Of a DNA stretch of 64,000 nt, positions 1 through 7,766 are shown piece after piece. A model generated the notes under the pieces. It searched no databases and was not told the DNA's origin. It was given only the letters and a program-made list of their open reading frames with translations. The position numbers were made by a program, and so were the translations under genes. Within the stretch, counting starts at the first letter, position 1. Each line of letters begins with the position of its first letter. Source of the DNA: an uncultured Tenacibaculum sp. (GTDB taxonomy: Bacteria > Bacteroidota > Bacteroidia > Flavobacteriales > Flavobacteriaceae); NCBI GenBank assembly GCA_947497895.1, contig CANMIL010000003.1, forward strand, positions 186,001 through 250,000, read 5' to 3'.

Positions 1-63
1 GAGCTGAAAAAGAAATATTATTTACAGCTGTTTGTGTATTGTATTTTTTTGTTACTGAAGTAA
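1..63 (+). CDS. possible 3' end of a gene entering from the left
   Basis: The first frame is open from base 1 to a TAA at 61-63 and encodes about 20 residues, hydrophobic and ending in CIFLLLK. It could be the C-terminus of a membrane protein convergent with the DinB-DHFR gene, or a chance open frame. Nothing else is recognised in 64-174. Confidence 0.2.
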   Translation, partial: ELKKKYYLQLFVYCIFLLLK

Positions 64-174
64 GTTGTATCGACATATTGTAGCGATTTCATATAAATTA
101 CACCAAACAAAACCTAAATTAACCATTAAGTCTGTGATTAGTTTTCTTTGAATAAGGAAATAACAATTTCCCTA

Positions 175-1140
175 CTACACCTTTTCTTGAGTATTTCTTA
201 CATAAGAAACGAAGCTATAATCGTATTTATTTTTATCATCGGCTTTAAAATCTTCTCTACTGACTTCTTTCCATTTTTCAGAACTAATTTCAGGAAAGTA
301 AACATCCGCATCAAACGATTCATGAACATGGGTAATATCTAATCTATCCACGAATTCAGATTCTAATACTTGCTTATAAATTTGTGCCCCTCCGATAATA
401 AAAATTTCATCATCACTTTTCGCTAGTTCGACAGCTTCTTCAATACTACCAGCTGTTAAACAGCCCTCTTGATGGTAATTTTTATCTCTAGTTACAATAA
501 TACTTGTTCTATTTGGTAATGGTTTCCCTATACTTTCAAAAGTATTTCGCCCCATAATGATATGGTGACCAGAAGTTAATTTCTTAAATCTTTTTAAATC
601 TGCTGGTAAGTGCCAGATTAAATCGTTCCCTTTTCCTAACTCATTATTTTTTCCAATAGCTGCAATTACCGTTATCATTTGAGGTAGTATTTGTGTTATA
701 TGATGTTTTAAATGATTGATATAATCTCCAATCATTTCTGCAAAAGTATGAATCTCTTTAGTTTCCTTACTTATATCAAGTAAAAGATTTACTTTCTCTT
801 TTGGAAAGTGTTCCCAAATATGTACAATTTGCCAATTTATGGTCTCCCAAAGATTCAAAATTGTCGCTACAGGGAGTTTTTGCCAATGTTGCGCTTTGAC
901 CCATTCATTTTGATAATATACCACATGTGGTACATCTTCATATTGAATACGAATATAGCGTTGTAAATTATTAAATGAAGAGTCGACTAAATGCCCTAAT
1001 AATTCTTTTCTACTCCATTTTTCAGGTAATTCTTTTACATTCCAATTCTTCTCAGCAATACAAACCGCTTTTTTGGGAAACTCGTGAAGTATTTGTTGTA
1101 AAGAAGCAAGAGCTATGTCAATTACATGTTTTTCACCCAT
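175..1140 (-). CDS. DinB-family domain fused to dihydrofolate reductase
   Basis: One uninterrupted 321-residue frame carries two domains. Residues 1-154 look like a DinB/DUF664 four-helix metal-binding domain: GHLVDSSFNN near residue 49 and YINHLKHHI near 140 supply the His residues typical of the family. Residues 155-321 are a complete dihydrofolate reductase, starting at its usual Met with MITVIAAIGKNNELG, followed by WHLPADLKRF, the NADPH-site MGRNTFESIG and IIGGAQIY. DHFR reduces dihydrofolate to tetrahydrofolate, regenerating the cofactor oxidised by the thymidylate synthase encoded just upstream. DHFR is normally a stand-alone protein of about 160 residues, so the N-terminal fusion is unusual. 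There is no stop or frameshift at the junction (Met155 is at 676-678), although internal initiation there could also give free DHFR. The start overlaps the preceding small gene by 19 bases. The DHFR assignment is firm; the role of the DinB part is unknown. Confidence 0.9.
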   Translation of the reverse strand: MGEKHVIDIALASLQQILHEFPKKAVCIAEKNWNVKELPEKWSRKELLGHLVDSSFNNLQRYIRIQYEDVPHVVYYQNEWVKAQHWQKLPVATILNLWETINWQIVHIWEHFPKEKVNLLLDISKETKEIHTFAEMIGDYINHLKHHITQILPQMITVIAAIGKNNELGKGNDLIWHLPADLKRFKKLTSGHHIIMGRNTFESIGKPLPNRTSIIVTRDKNYHQEGCLTAGSIEEAVELAKSDDEIFIIGGAQIYKQVLESEFVDRLDITHVHESFDADVYFPEISSEKWKEVSREDFKADDKNKYDYSFVSYVRNTQEKV

Positions 1141-1304
1141 TCTTTTATATAGCTCGAAAAATCTTTTTTACTGGTTATTTGATCATCTTTACTGTTCTCA
1201 ATATTATTTATGATAGTTTGAATAGCCATTAATACATTTTCATCATGAATTTCAGCTATTTTTTCATAAATACTTTCTTTTATAGTGTCTATTTCTGCGG
1301 TCAT
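1122..1304 (-). CDS. small antitoxin-like protein, 60 aa
   Basis: This short acidic, helical protein (MTAEIDTIKESIYEKI..., IHDENVLMAIQTIINNIE in the middle) resembles the small Bacteroidota proteins often annotated as addiction-module antitoxin components, which usually precede a RelE/ParE toxin gene. Here no toxin follows: its last 19 bases overlap, in another frame, the start of the DinB-DHFR gene. The overlap implies translational coupling. The resemblance is in helix pattern and length only, so the antitoxin reading is an inference. It could equally be a small helper of the downstream DinB-DHFR protein. Confidence 0.5.
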   Translation of the reverse strand: MTAEIDTIKESIYEKIAEIHDENVLMAIQTIINNIENSKDDQITSKKDFSSYIKEWVKNM

Positions 1305-1460
1305 TTTTTTTAGCTAAATTGTTTTCTACTAAGATAATAACATCTTTTAAATTTTAACACTTGTAGAACGATAAAAGAACGTTAAAAATTGTCTGTTTTC
1401 GAAGCATCATTAGAATGCATTCTCTAATAATCTGGAGTAAGCTTAATAAAGAAAGCCTAT

Positions 1461-1492
1461 AAAAAAAGACACTACTCCAAGAAGTAGCGTCT
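1461..1492 (-). terminator. rho-independent terminator of thyA
   Basis: On the minus strand AGACGCTACT and AGTAGTGTCT form a 10-bp stem (one G-U pair) around a 6-nt loop, followed by a run of T. It lies about 55 bases after the thyA stop and separates thyA from the small gene and DinB-DHFR. Confidence 0.8.
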
Positions 1493-1547
1493 CTATATAT
1501 CTATATTATACTATTATTTCTTATTAATAACTTAAAAAAAGTTGTTG

Positions 1548-2372
1548 TTATACAGCCACTTTTCCTTTGATATGTGGATGTGGATCGTATCCAATTAATT
1601 CAAAGTCTTCGAACGTAAAATCTTCAATTTTTTTAATTTCTGGATTTAATTTCATCGTAGGCAAAGCTCTAGGCTCTCTTGACAGTTGCAGCTCTAACTG
1701 TTCAAAATGGTTATTATAGATATGAGCATCACCAAAAGTGTGCACAAATTCCCCTGCTTCATATCCACAAACTTGAGCAACCATTAATGTTAGCAACGCA
1801 TAAGAAGCGATATTAAATGGAACACCTAAAAAAATATCTGCACTTCTCTGATATAACTGACATGAAAGTTTACCATCAGCGACATAAAATTGGAAAAAAG
1901 CATGACAAGGAGGTAAAGCTGCTTTTCCATTAGCCACGTTATCCGAAAATGATTTTGATGTATCTGGAAGTACGGAAGGATTCCAAGCAGACACAATCAT
2001 TCTTCTACTATCTGGATTCTTTTTCAACGTTTCAATAACTTCCTTTAGTTGATCAATTTCTTCACTATTCCAGTTACGCCATTGATGACCATAAACAGGT
2101 CCTAAATCTCCATTCTCGTCTGCCCATTCATTCCAAATTCTTACGCCATTATCTTGTAAATATTGAATATTGGTATCTCCTTTTACAAACCATAATAGCT
2201 CATAAATAATAGATTTCAAGTGCAATTTTTTGGTGGTTACCATCGGGAAACCTTCACTCAAATCAAATCGCATTTGATAGCCAAAAACACTTTTGGTTCC
2301 TGTTCCTGTTCTGTCCTCTTTCTCATTTCCGTTCTCTAAAACGTGCTTAACTAAATCTAAATATTGCTTCAT
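1548..2372 (-). CDS. thyA: thymidylate synthase
   Basis: This enzyme methylates dUMP to dTMP using methylene-tetrahydrofolate, producing dihydrofolate for DHFR. The 274 residues include the N-terminal [11 protein letters not shown] phosphate-binding loop, the folate-site stretch around WRNW, the active-site loop [12 protein letters not shown] with the nucleophile Cys156, and [19 protein letters not shown]. Compared with the E. coli enzyme (264 residues) there is a short insertion of about ten residues (around [12 protein letters not shown]) just before the catalytic loop, which I believe is common in Bacteroidota. The gene has its own terminator. A possible -7 box TAATTTCG lies upstream (2423-2430, minus). 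The assignment is secure. Confidence 0.97.
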   Translation of the reverse strand: MKQYLDLVKHVLENGNEKEDRTGTGTKSVFGYQMRFDLSEGFPMVTTKKLHLKSIIYELLWFVKGDTNIQYLQDNGVRIWNEWADENGDLGPVYGHQWRNWNSEEIDQLKEVIETLKKNPDSRRMIVSAWNPSVLPDTSKSFSDNVANGKAALPPCHAFFQFYVADGKLSCQLYQRSADIFLGVPFNIASYALLTLMVAQVCGYEAGEFVHTFGDAHIYNNHFEQLELQLSREPRALPTMKLNPEIKKIEDFTFEDFELIGYDPHPHIKGKVAV

Positions 2373-2510
2373 TTTATTTTATTACAAGGTCTTAAAGCAG
2401 GTATCCTTTTTCATGCTAGCCCCGAAATTAAAAGTTATTAATCCACTAGATACCCCGTTTATCTACATCAGGATAGACTCTCTTTTTCATTGGAAAAAGA
2501 TTTGGTAAAA

Positions 2511-2543
2511 ATAAAAAAGCATCAATAAAAAAATTGATGCTTT
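2511..2543 (-). terminator. terminator of the first six-Cys peptide gene
   Basis: AAAGCATCAAT / ATTGATGCTTT form an 11-bp perfect stem with an A6 loop, followed on the minus strand by a T-rich run. It lies about 30 bases after the peptide stop codon. Confidence 0.75.
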
Positions 2544-2573
2544 GAAAATTTCTTTTCAGTAAGTTATTAACTA

Positions 2574-2774
2574 TTAAAACCGACCACAAGATCGATAACA
2601 TGGGCCAAAAGTTGAGAAACAAAATTCATTAGACTCCGATGATTTAATACAACATGTACTCATATCCTTACAATAAAATGTTGGTCTCGGTCTAATAATC
2701 AATCCTCCTTGGACATCTTGTTGCTCTTTCTTGTTTAAAAGTCGAATCCCTTTTAAGTCTTTTATTTTTTTCAT
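2574..2774 (-). CDS. GG-leader peptide with six cysteines (orphan, copy 1)
   Basis: This predicted 66-residue secreted-peptide precursor starts at MKKIKDLKGIRLLNKKEQQ and reaches a double-glycine cleavage motif (DVQGG) at residues 23-24. The remaining ~42-residue core has six Cys in the pattern C-x5-CC-x9-C-x6-C-x3-C. The leader resembles the Bacteroidota natural-product precursor / bacteriocin-type GG leaders processed by C39 peptidase exporters. An upstream in-frame start would add 11 residues, but that stretch is conserved at the DNA level in front of the second copy too, so it is better read as 5' untranslated sequence. No modification enzyme or exporter is adjacent. The nearest candidate exporter is the C39-ABC system at 26.9-29.1 kb. 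Activity (bacteriocin, signal or toxin) cannot be told from sequence. Confidence 0.75.
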   Translation of the reverse strand: MKKIKDLKGIRLLNKKEQQDVQGGLIIRPRPTFYCKDMSTCCIKSSESNEFCFSTFGPCYRSCGRF

Positions 2775-2811
2775 AATAAGTTGATTTTTAAAAAGTTTGG
2801 TTCTCAAACCT
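2775..2811 (-). promoter_or_regulatory. 5' leader shared by the two six-Cys peptide genes
   Basis: The bases before both starts (here, and 3245-3280 for copy 2) share TTTAGGTTT, AACCAAA, a TTTTTAAAA run and CAACT(T/A)ATTATG. GGTT and AACC can pair in both. The function is unknown. The conservation supports duplication of peptide plus leader and the chosen start codons. Confidence 0.45.
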
Positions 2812-2996
2812 AAAAAACAATCATATCATTGTTTAATAAAAACTCTATAAACCATAAAAAAAGGTATGAACACCATAATTCGCCCCTTTTCTTTTATCTC
2901 TAAAATTCAAAGGGTTACACCCATTCACATCTGTGACCATAGCATCAACCGTAATCGTAAAACTCAACAACTAAGTATTAATAGATTGTTAGATAC
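2808..2996. other. spacer between the two six-Cys peptide genes
   Basis: An AT-rich spacer. On the minus strand an open stretch of 41 codons (2845-2970) without a good start reads like decayed coding sequence (it includes VTDVNGCNPLNFRDKRKG), but I cannot assign it. A short hairpin AAACAAT/ATTGTTT lies at 2815-2834, in the 5' leader of the first peptide. Confidence 0.3.
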
Positions 2997-3030
2997 AAAA
3001 AAACACCAATCATAACGATTGGTGTTTCTT
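2997..3030 (-). terminator. terminator of the second six-Cys peptide gene
   Basis: AAACACCAATC / GATTGGTGTTT form an 11-bp perfect stem with a 5-nt loop, flanked by an A-run that gives the T-run on the minus strand. It lies about 28 bases after the peptide stop. Confidence 0.8.
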
Positions 3031-3055
3031 TAATTTTTAATCTATAGAAGAAAAA

Positions 3056-3244
3056 CTACGCCCAAATACAACTGTATCCAGTACAATAACCTTCGTCACA
3101 ATAGCCTGATCCATCCTCATATCGTACGCAACACTCTCCTGGTTCTCCACAGTAGACGTATCTTCTTCGTCTCTCTCCTTTGATTTCCTTTTTTTCTTCT
3201 TTGCTTAGTACTTTAAAACCTTGTAGATTTTTTAGTCTTTTCAT
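3056..3244 (-). CDS. leader peptide with six cysteines (orphan, copy 2), altered cleavage motif
   Basis: This 62-residue relative of the peptide at 2574-2774 has leader MKRLKNLQGFKVLSKEEKK and a core with the same cysteine framework: C-x5-CC-x9-C-x4-C-x4-C. The usual GG before the core is replaced by KGE followed by an Arg4 run (EIKGERRRRYVYC), so either a single-Gly site is used or another protease cuts at the basic stretch. The start was chosen by alignment with copy 1; an in-frame ATG 14 codons upstream falls in the conserved untranslated leader. It lies downstream of the CNT transporter on the same strand and has its own terminator. The product class is inferred from architecture only. 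Confidence 0.7.
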   Translation of the reverse strand: MKRLKNLQGFKVLSKEEKKEIKGERRRRYVYCGEPGECCVRYEDGSGYCDEGYCTGYSCIWA

Positions 3245-3332
3245 AATTAGTTGGCTTTTAAAAATTTGGTTGCTACAATATAGCAAAAACCTAAACCAAT
3301 TAAGAAAAATTGAAGTCTAATTTCACTAAAAA

Positions 3333-5099
3333 CTATCCAATAATCATTCCTGCTATTGTCGCCGACATTAAAGAGGCTATTGTTCCTCCAATAAGTGCCT
3401 TTATTCCAAATTCAGATAAAGTTTTTCGTTGACCTGGTGCTAATGAACCAATACCTCCGATTTGAATTCCTATAGAAGCAAAATTAGCAAATCCACAAAG
3501 CATATAAGTGGCCATAATAACGGACTTATTATAGGTTAAATGAGTAACATTAGCAGCGTCTTTTAAATCGGCCAATTGAATATATCCGACGAATTCACTT
3601 GCTGCAAGTTTAATACCTAATAATTGCCCCATAAGAGCCATATCTTCGCTAGCCACACCTATCAACCACATTAAGGGAGCAAAAATGTACCCTAAAATAA
3701 ATTCAAGCGATAAAGATTGATAAGGAGTTGCCCCTGCAATACGGTCATTTAACGAAGTAAATTGCCAGTCAAAATACTCAATACCGTCAAAACCACCTAT
3801 TCCTCCTAAAATCCCATTTATCATAGCGATAAACGCAACAAATACTAATAACATTGCCCCTACATTCATTGCCAACTGTAACCCTTCCGTAGTTCCATTG
3901 GCAATAGCATCCAGAATGTTAGAACCAATTTTTTCTTGAGAAACCTGAACATCCGTATTTACATCTTCTGTTTGTGGATATAATATTTTAGATATAATGA
4001 TAGCTCCTGGAGCTGCCATCACTGAAGCTGCTAATAAATGCTTCGCATACAATAATTTTAGCGCTTCGTCATTTCCTCCTAAGAATCCAATGTAAGCTGC
4101 CAATACTGCCCCTGCCACGGTCGCCATTCCTCCAATCATTACCAACAGCATTTCTGAGCGATTCATCTTGTCGAGATAAGCCTTAATTAGTAATGGAGCT
4201 TCCGTTTGTCCTAAAAATATATTCCCAGCAACCGACAAGCTCTCTGCTCCTGAAATTTTTAATATTTTACTTAACGACCACGCCATAATTTTCACCACCT
4301 TTTGAATAATTCCTAAATAGAATAACAACGATGTTAATGCTGAGAAGAAAATAATGGTAGGTAATATTTGAAAAGCAAAAATAAATCCGAAAGTATCCAT
4401 ATCAGAAATCAATCCTTCGAACAAAAACTTGCTTCCTGCTTTTGTATACTCTAAAATTTCTACAAACCCTTTTCCTATAAAATTGAATACGGCTTGTACA
4501 AATGATATTTTTAAGACACCAATAGCTATAATTATCTGAAAAATTAAGCCTAGTCCAACAATTTTCCAATCAATAGCCCTACGATTAGAACTAAATAAGA
4601 ATGCCAAAACAAGCAATACAAACATCCCCAGCATTCCTCTAAACATGCTGTTCATAGAAAAACCTTGACTAGGAATAATTCCATTTTGTTTGGACTCAAT
4701 TTGAGTATCAGCTTCAGACACCATTTCTGTAGTAGTCGCAACAACTACATTTTTAGTATTGGAAAATTTGTATAGGATATTCTTCTCAGAAAGAACTAAA
4801 GTACTATCAGAAAGTTCTGTAATATTGTAGTAACGTACAGTATCTTTTGGTAAGTCGTAGTTGAAGATTAAAAGATTGTTCTGGTGTATGTATTTCCCAG
4901 TTGCTTTTAAACTATCTTTTGAAACTAAAGAATAATTGAAGTCTCCTTGGGTTAATTCAAAAACATCATTTTCATTAATAGGAAGAATTTCCTTTCCATC
5001 TAAGGTTTCTATAGAAGAAAAACTCCATTCTTTTTCAATACTTTGAGCCGTCATTGTAAACGAAAGCCAAAGTATTAAAAGAGTTAATACCTTTTTCAT
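3333..5099 (-). CDS. CNT-family Na+/nucleoside cotransporter with periplasmic N-terminal domain
   Basis: An inner-membrane concentrative nucleoside transporter that imports nucleosides with Na+ or H+. Residues 1-19 look like a signal peptide. Residues 20-115 are a small beta-rich, lipocalin-like soluble domain (KATGKYIHQNNLLIFNY). From about 155 onward come the multiple membrane segments of the CNT fold, with the hallmark GNIFLGQTEAPLLI (GQTEAP at 297-302) that binds nucleoside, plus GGMATVAGAV and the later FANFASIGIQIGGIG. Canonical bacterial NupC proteins are about 400 residues; the extra ~150 residues are the exported N-terminal part. The same architecture is, to my knowledge, common in Flavobacteriia. 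The exact nucleoside specificity is not predictable. It is probably transcribed as a single gene ending before the peptide gene. Confidence 0.9.
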   Translation of the reverse strand: MKKVLTLLILWLSFTMTAQSIEKEWSFSSIETLDGKEILPINENDVFELTQGDFNYSLVSKDSLKATGKYIHQNNLLIFNYDLPKDTVRYYNITELSDSTLVLSEKNILYKFSNTKNVVVATTTEMVSEADTQIESKQNGIIPSQGFSMNSMFRGMLGMFVLLVLAFLFSSNRRAIDWKIVGLGLIFQIIIAIGVLKISFVQAVFNFIGKGFVEILEYTKAGSKFLFEGLISDMDTFGFIFAFQILPTIIFFSALTSLLFYLGIIQKVVKIMAWSLSKILKISGAESLSVAGNIFLGQTEAPLLIKAYLDKMNRSEMLLVMIGGMATVAGAVLAAYIGFLGGNDEALKLLYAKHLLAASVMAAPGAIIISKILYPQTEDVNTDVQVSQEKIGSNILDAIANGTTEGLQLAMNVGAMLLVFVAFIAMINGILGGIGGFDGIEYFDWQFTSLNDRIAGATPYQSLSLEFILGYIFAPLMWLIGVASEDMALMGQLLGIKLAASEFVGYIQLADLKDAANVTHLTYNKSVIMATYMLCGFANFASIGIQIGGIGSLAPGQRKTLSEFGIKALIGGTIASLMSATIAGMIIG

Positions 5100-5118
5100 T
5101 CTTTGTAGTTTTATAAAG

Positions 5119-5724
5119 TTAAGATCGCTTACTCATTTCATCGCGAATTTTCGCAGCAAGTTCATAATCTTCATTAATAACAGCATCATTCAATTGATCC
5201 TGTAATTCAGCAAGAGACATTTCTTTAAAAACATTATCACTATTGTCTAATGCCAACTCAAATTCATCATCATCCTCTTCATCCTCATCAATATCAGAAA
5301 GGTCTTCATCTATTTTTAAATAGATTCCAGCTTTGTCGAGTATATTTTCGTAAGTAAATATTGGTGCTTGGAAACGAACCGCCAATGCAATAGCATCTGA
5401 TGTTCTTGTATCAATAACCTCCTCTTCACCATCTCTTTCACAAAGAAGACTCGAAAAAAACACTCCATCAACCAACTTATGAATAATTACTTGCTTTACG
5501 GTAATAAAAAAACGATCAGCAAATGTTTTAAAAAGATCATGTGTTAGTGGCCTTGGAGGCTTAATTTCCTTTTCTAATGCTATAGCGATAGACTGTGCTT
5601 CAAAAGCACCTATAATAATTGGTAACGTTCTTGTCCCATCAACCTCACTCAAAACCAAAGCGTACGCGCCACTTTGAGTTTGACTGTAAGAAATTCCTTT
5701 AATAGTTAGTTTTATTAGACCCAT
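5119..5724 (-). CDS. bifunctional nuclease family (DUF151) protein with UVR motif
   Basis: Residues 1-135 form a DUF151/BFN domain (LPIIIGAFEAQSIAIAL, PPRPLTHDLF, RTSDAIALAVRFQAPIF). This domain is named after plant and bacterial proteins with reported RNase and DNase activity. A strongly acidic linker (about 145-160, DIDEDEEDDDEFE) leads to a UvrB/UvrC-type UVR helix pair at 168-198 (ELQDQLNDAVINEDYELAAKIRDEM), a protein-interaction motif. The combination is typical for Bacteroidota. Its cellular role there is not settled. It lies downstream of etfBA but is separated from it by a terminator, and directly precedes the CNT transporter gene with a 19-base gap, so those two may be cotranscribed. 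Confidence 0.88.
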   Translation of the reverse strand: MGLIKLTIKGISYSQTQSGAYALVLSEVDGTRTLPIIIGAFEAQSIAIALEKEIKPPRPLTHDLFKTFADRFFITVKQVIIHKLVDGVFFSSLLCERDGEEEVIDTRTSDAIALAVRFQAPIFTYENILDKAGIYLKIDEDLSDIDEDEEDDDEFELALDNSDNVFKEMSLAELQDQLNDAVINEDYELAAKIRDEMSKRS

Positions 5725-5742
5725 TTATCATCATCATAAAAT

Positions 5743-5785
5743 AAAAAAGACTGTCTACTTTGGCTTTTGAAAGTTTTAGACAGCC
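5743..5785 (-). terminator. terminator of etfBA
   Basis: GGCTGTCTA and TAGACAGTC (minus strand, one G-U pair) form a 9-bp stem with a 19-nt loop, followed by a T6 run. Confidence 0.65.
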
Positions 5786-5863
5786 TTTTATAAGCGGGCA
5801 CAATTTAACAAAAAATTATGGGTTCTTTTCTATTTTCTTTAAAAAGAATCTTTTCCCTAATCT

Positions 5864-6817
5864 CTATGCTTGTTTAAATGCCTTAAGCTTTTCAATTAAT
5901 TCTGGCACTACTGTAAAAGCATCTGCTACAATACCATAGTCAGCCGCTTTAAAGAAAGGAGCTTCCGCATCGTTATTTATAACAACTTTTACTTTTGAAG
6001 CATTCACACCAGCTAAATGTTGAATAGCTCCAGAGATACCAATTGCAATATATAAGTTTGACGCTACTGGCTTACCAGTTTGCCCAACGTGTTCACTATG
6101 AGGTCTCCAACCTAAATCTGAAACAGGTTTCGAACATGCTGTAGCCGCTCCTAAAATATCAGCTAACTCCTCTACCATTCCCCAATTTTCAGGTCCTTTT
6201 AATCCTCGTCCTCCTGAAACTACAACATCAGCATCAGCAATTGAAACCTTTCCGGTTGCTTTTTCAATAGATTCTGATTTTACAGTTAACTCAGCAACTG
6301 CGGCGTCAAAACTTTCAACATTTCCTGACACTGCATTTTCATGCGCTCCGTAAGAGTTCTTAGCAACTCCAATAACCTTTCTTTCCGTTGAAATCTCAGT
6401 ATTGTTAAATCCTTTGTTTGAAAAGGCCTTTCTCTTTACTACGAAAGGTGCTGTACTACTTGGTAACTCAACAGCATTTGACGCATATCCTGCTTCTAAA
6501 CCAACAGCAACTAATGGTCCAACTGTCAATCCATCAATACTTGAATCAATTACGACAACGTTTGCGGACTTAGCGTCAGCAACTTCCTTAATGATTCCAG
6601 CATAAGCCTTTGCATTAAATGATGACAAACCATTTTTTACTTCTACAACTTGCTCTGCTCCGTAAGTAAATAACTCAGAAGCATCACCTCCATTTATTGT
6701 TAATGTTACTAAATCAGTTCCTAACTGTTCAGCTACTTTTTTTCCGTATGATACAACTTCAAAAGCTGATTTTTTAAATTTTCCTTCCGATGAATCGGCA
6801 AAAACTAATACAGACAT
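5864..6817 (-). CDS. etfA: electron transfer flavoprotein, alpha subunit
   Basis: This is the FAD-carrying half of the soluble ETF heterodimer, which collects electrons from acyl-CoA dehydrogenases and passes them to the respiratory chain via ETF:quinone oxidoreductase. The 317 residues are full length. The C-terminal FAD domain is obvious: VVSGGRGLKGPENW (from 199), then GWRPHSEHVGQTGKPV and YIAIGISGAIQHLAG, then NNDAEAPFFKAADYGIVAD. It follows etfB on the same strand with a 71-base gap and ends in a terminator, forming a two-gene operon. The etf pair most probably serves fatty-acid or branched-chain amino-acid oxidation, but no dehydrogenase gene is in the window. Confidence 0.96.
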   Translation of the reverse strand: MSVLVFADSSEGKFKKSAFEVVSYGKKVAEQLGTDLVTLTINGGDASELFTYGAEQVVEVKNGLSSFNAKAYAGIIKEVADAKSANVVVIDSSIDGLTVGPLVAVGLEAGYASNAVELPSSTAPFVVKRKAFSNKGFNNTEISTERKVIGVAKNSYGAHENAVSGNVESFDAAVAELTVKSESIEKATGKVSIADADVVVSGGRGLKGPENWGMVEELADILGAATACSKPVSDLGWRPHSEHVGQTGKPVASNLYIAIGISGAIQHLAGVNASKVKVVINNDAEAPFFKAADYGIVADAFTVVPELIEKLKAFKQA

Positions 6818-6888
6818 ATTTTATATTTTTTAATATTGCTAGTTTCTTTTATTCGAAACCACCAACTTTGAATTCTACTTTGGTTAAA

Positions 6889-7629
6889 TTAAATTGCTTT
6901 CGCTTCGTTGTGTAATAAGTCAATTAACTCATCAACACTTTCCACTAACTTTACAGCTCCTTTAGCGGCTGGTTTTTCAAAAGTTTGGGTGGATGTCGCA
7001 GCAGCAGCTCCAGATGGTTCAACTACATTCAATGGCTTTTTACGCGCCATCATGATTCCACGCATGTTTGGAATTCTTAAATCTTTTTCTTCTACAATTC
7101 CCTTTTGTCCAGCAACAACCATTGGTAAAGAAGATGAAACTTTTTCTTCTCCTCCATCAATTTCTCTTTCTAAAGTTACATTTGAACCTTCTACCTCTAA
7201 ACCAACACAACCATTAACAAAATTAAAATCTAATAAAGAAGCAAGCATCCCTGGAACCATTTGTCCATTATAATCAGCAGATTCTTTTCCTGCTAATACT
7301 AGGTCATATTCTCCATTTTTAACCACTTCCGCTAATTCTTTAGCCACCATAAAACCATCTGTTGGAACAGCATTCACTCGAATAGCATCATCCGCACCAA
7401 TTGCCAAAGCTTTTCTTAAAGTTGGCTCCGTAGAAGCATCTCCTACGTTTACAACAGTAACTTTAGCCCCTTGTTTTTCTTTAAACCACATTGCTCTAGT
7501 TAAGCTAAACTCATCGTATGGATTAATCACAAATTGAACTCCATTCGTATCGAATTTCGTATCATTTTCGGTGAAGTTAATTTTCGAAGTGGTATCAGGA
7601 ACATGACTGATACATACTAATATTTTCAT
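6889..7629 (-). CDS. etfB: electron transfer flavoprotein, beta subunit
   Basis: The 246-residue beta subunit of ETF, which binds AMP and partners with EtfA. It begins MKILVCISHVPDTTSKI and has INPYDEFSLTRA, the AMP-site stretch VLAGKESADYNGQMVPGMLA and the C-terminal recognition region LPMVVAGQKGIVEEKDLRIPNMRGIMMARKKP, all typical. It is first in the etfBA operon. A possible -7 box (TAACTTCG on the minus strand, 7664-7671) lies 35 bases before the start, and a long perfect palindrome lies just upstream of that (see 7683-7714). Confidence 0.96.
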   Translation of the reverse strand: MKILVCISHVPDTTSKINFTENDTKFDTNGVQFVINPYDEFSLTRAMWFKEKQGAKVTVVNVGDASTEPTLRKALAIGADDAIRVNAVPTDGFMVAKELAEVVKNGEYDLVLAGKESADYNGQMVPGMLASLLDFNFVNGCVGLEVEGSNVTLEREIDGGEEKVSSSLPMVVAGQKGIVEEKDLRIPNMRGIMMARKKPLNVVEPSGAAAATSTQTFEKPAAKGAVKLVESVDELIDLLHNEAKAI

Positions 7630-7682
7630 ATATTGTTGTTTTAAAGAATCTTATTTTGAATGACGAAGTTAAGTAATTTTTT

Positions 7683-7714
7683 TAAAAAATACTATGCACG
7701 CATAGTATTTTTTA
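7683..7714. promoter_or_regulatory. perfect 15-bp palindrome upstream of etfB (operator or terminator)
   Basis: TAAAAAATACTATGC and its exact reverse complement are separated by only AC. The palindrome is positioned where the -33 region of the proposed etfB promoter would be, which fits a repressor operator. It also sits 54 bases after the stop of the 7767-8912 gene and is flanked by A and T runs, so a terminator is possible. However, the 2-base centre and AT-rich stem make it a weak one. Confidence 0.55.
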
Positions 7715-7766
7715 CTACATCTAAGTCTCTGCTGACAAAAATAATGAATTAGTACTCAAATAAGGT

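Noticed and set aside
2293..2508. Plus-strand open frame across the thyA start region
   Set aside because: Mostly antisense to thyA, composition not protein-like, no start context.
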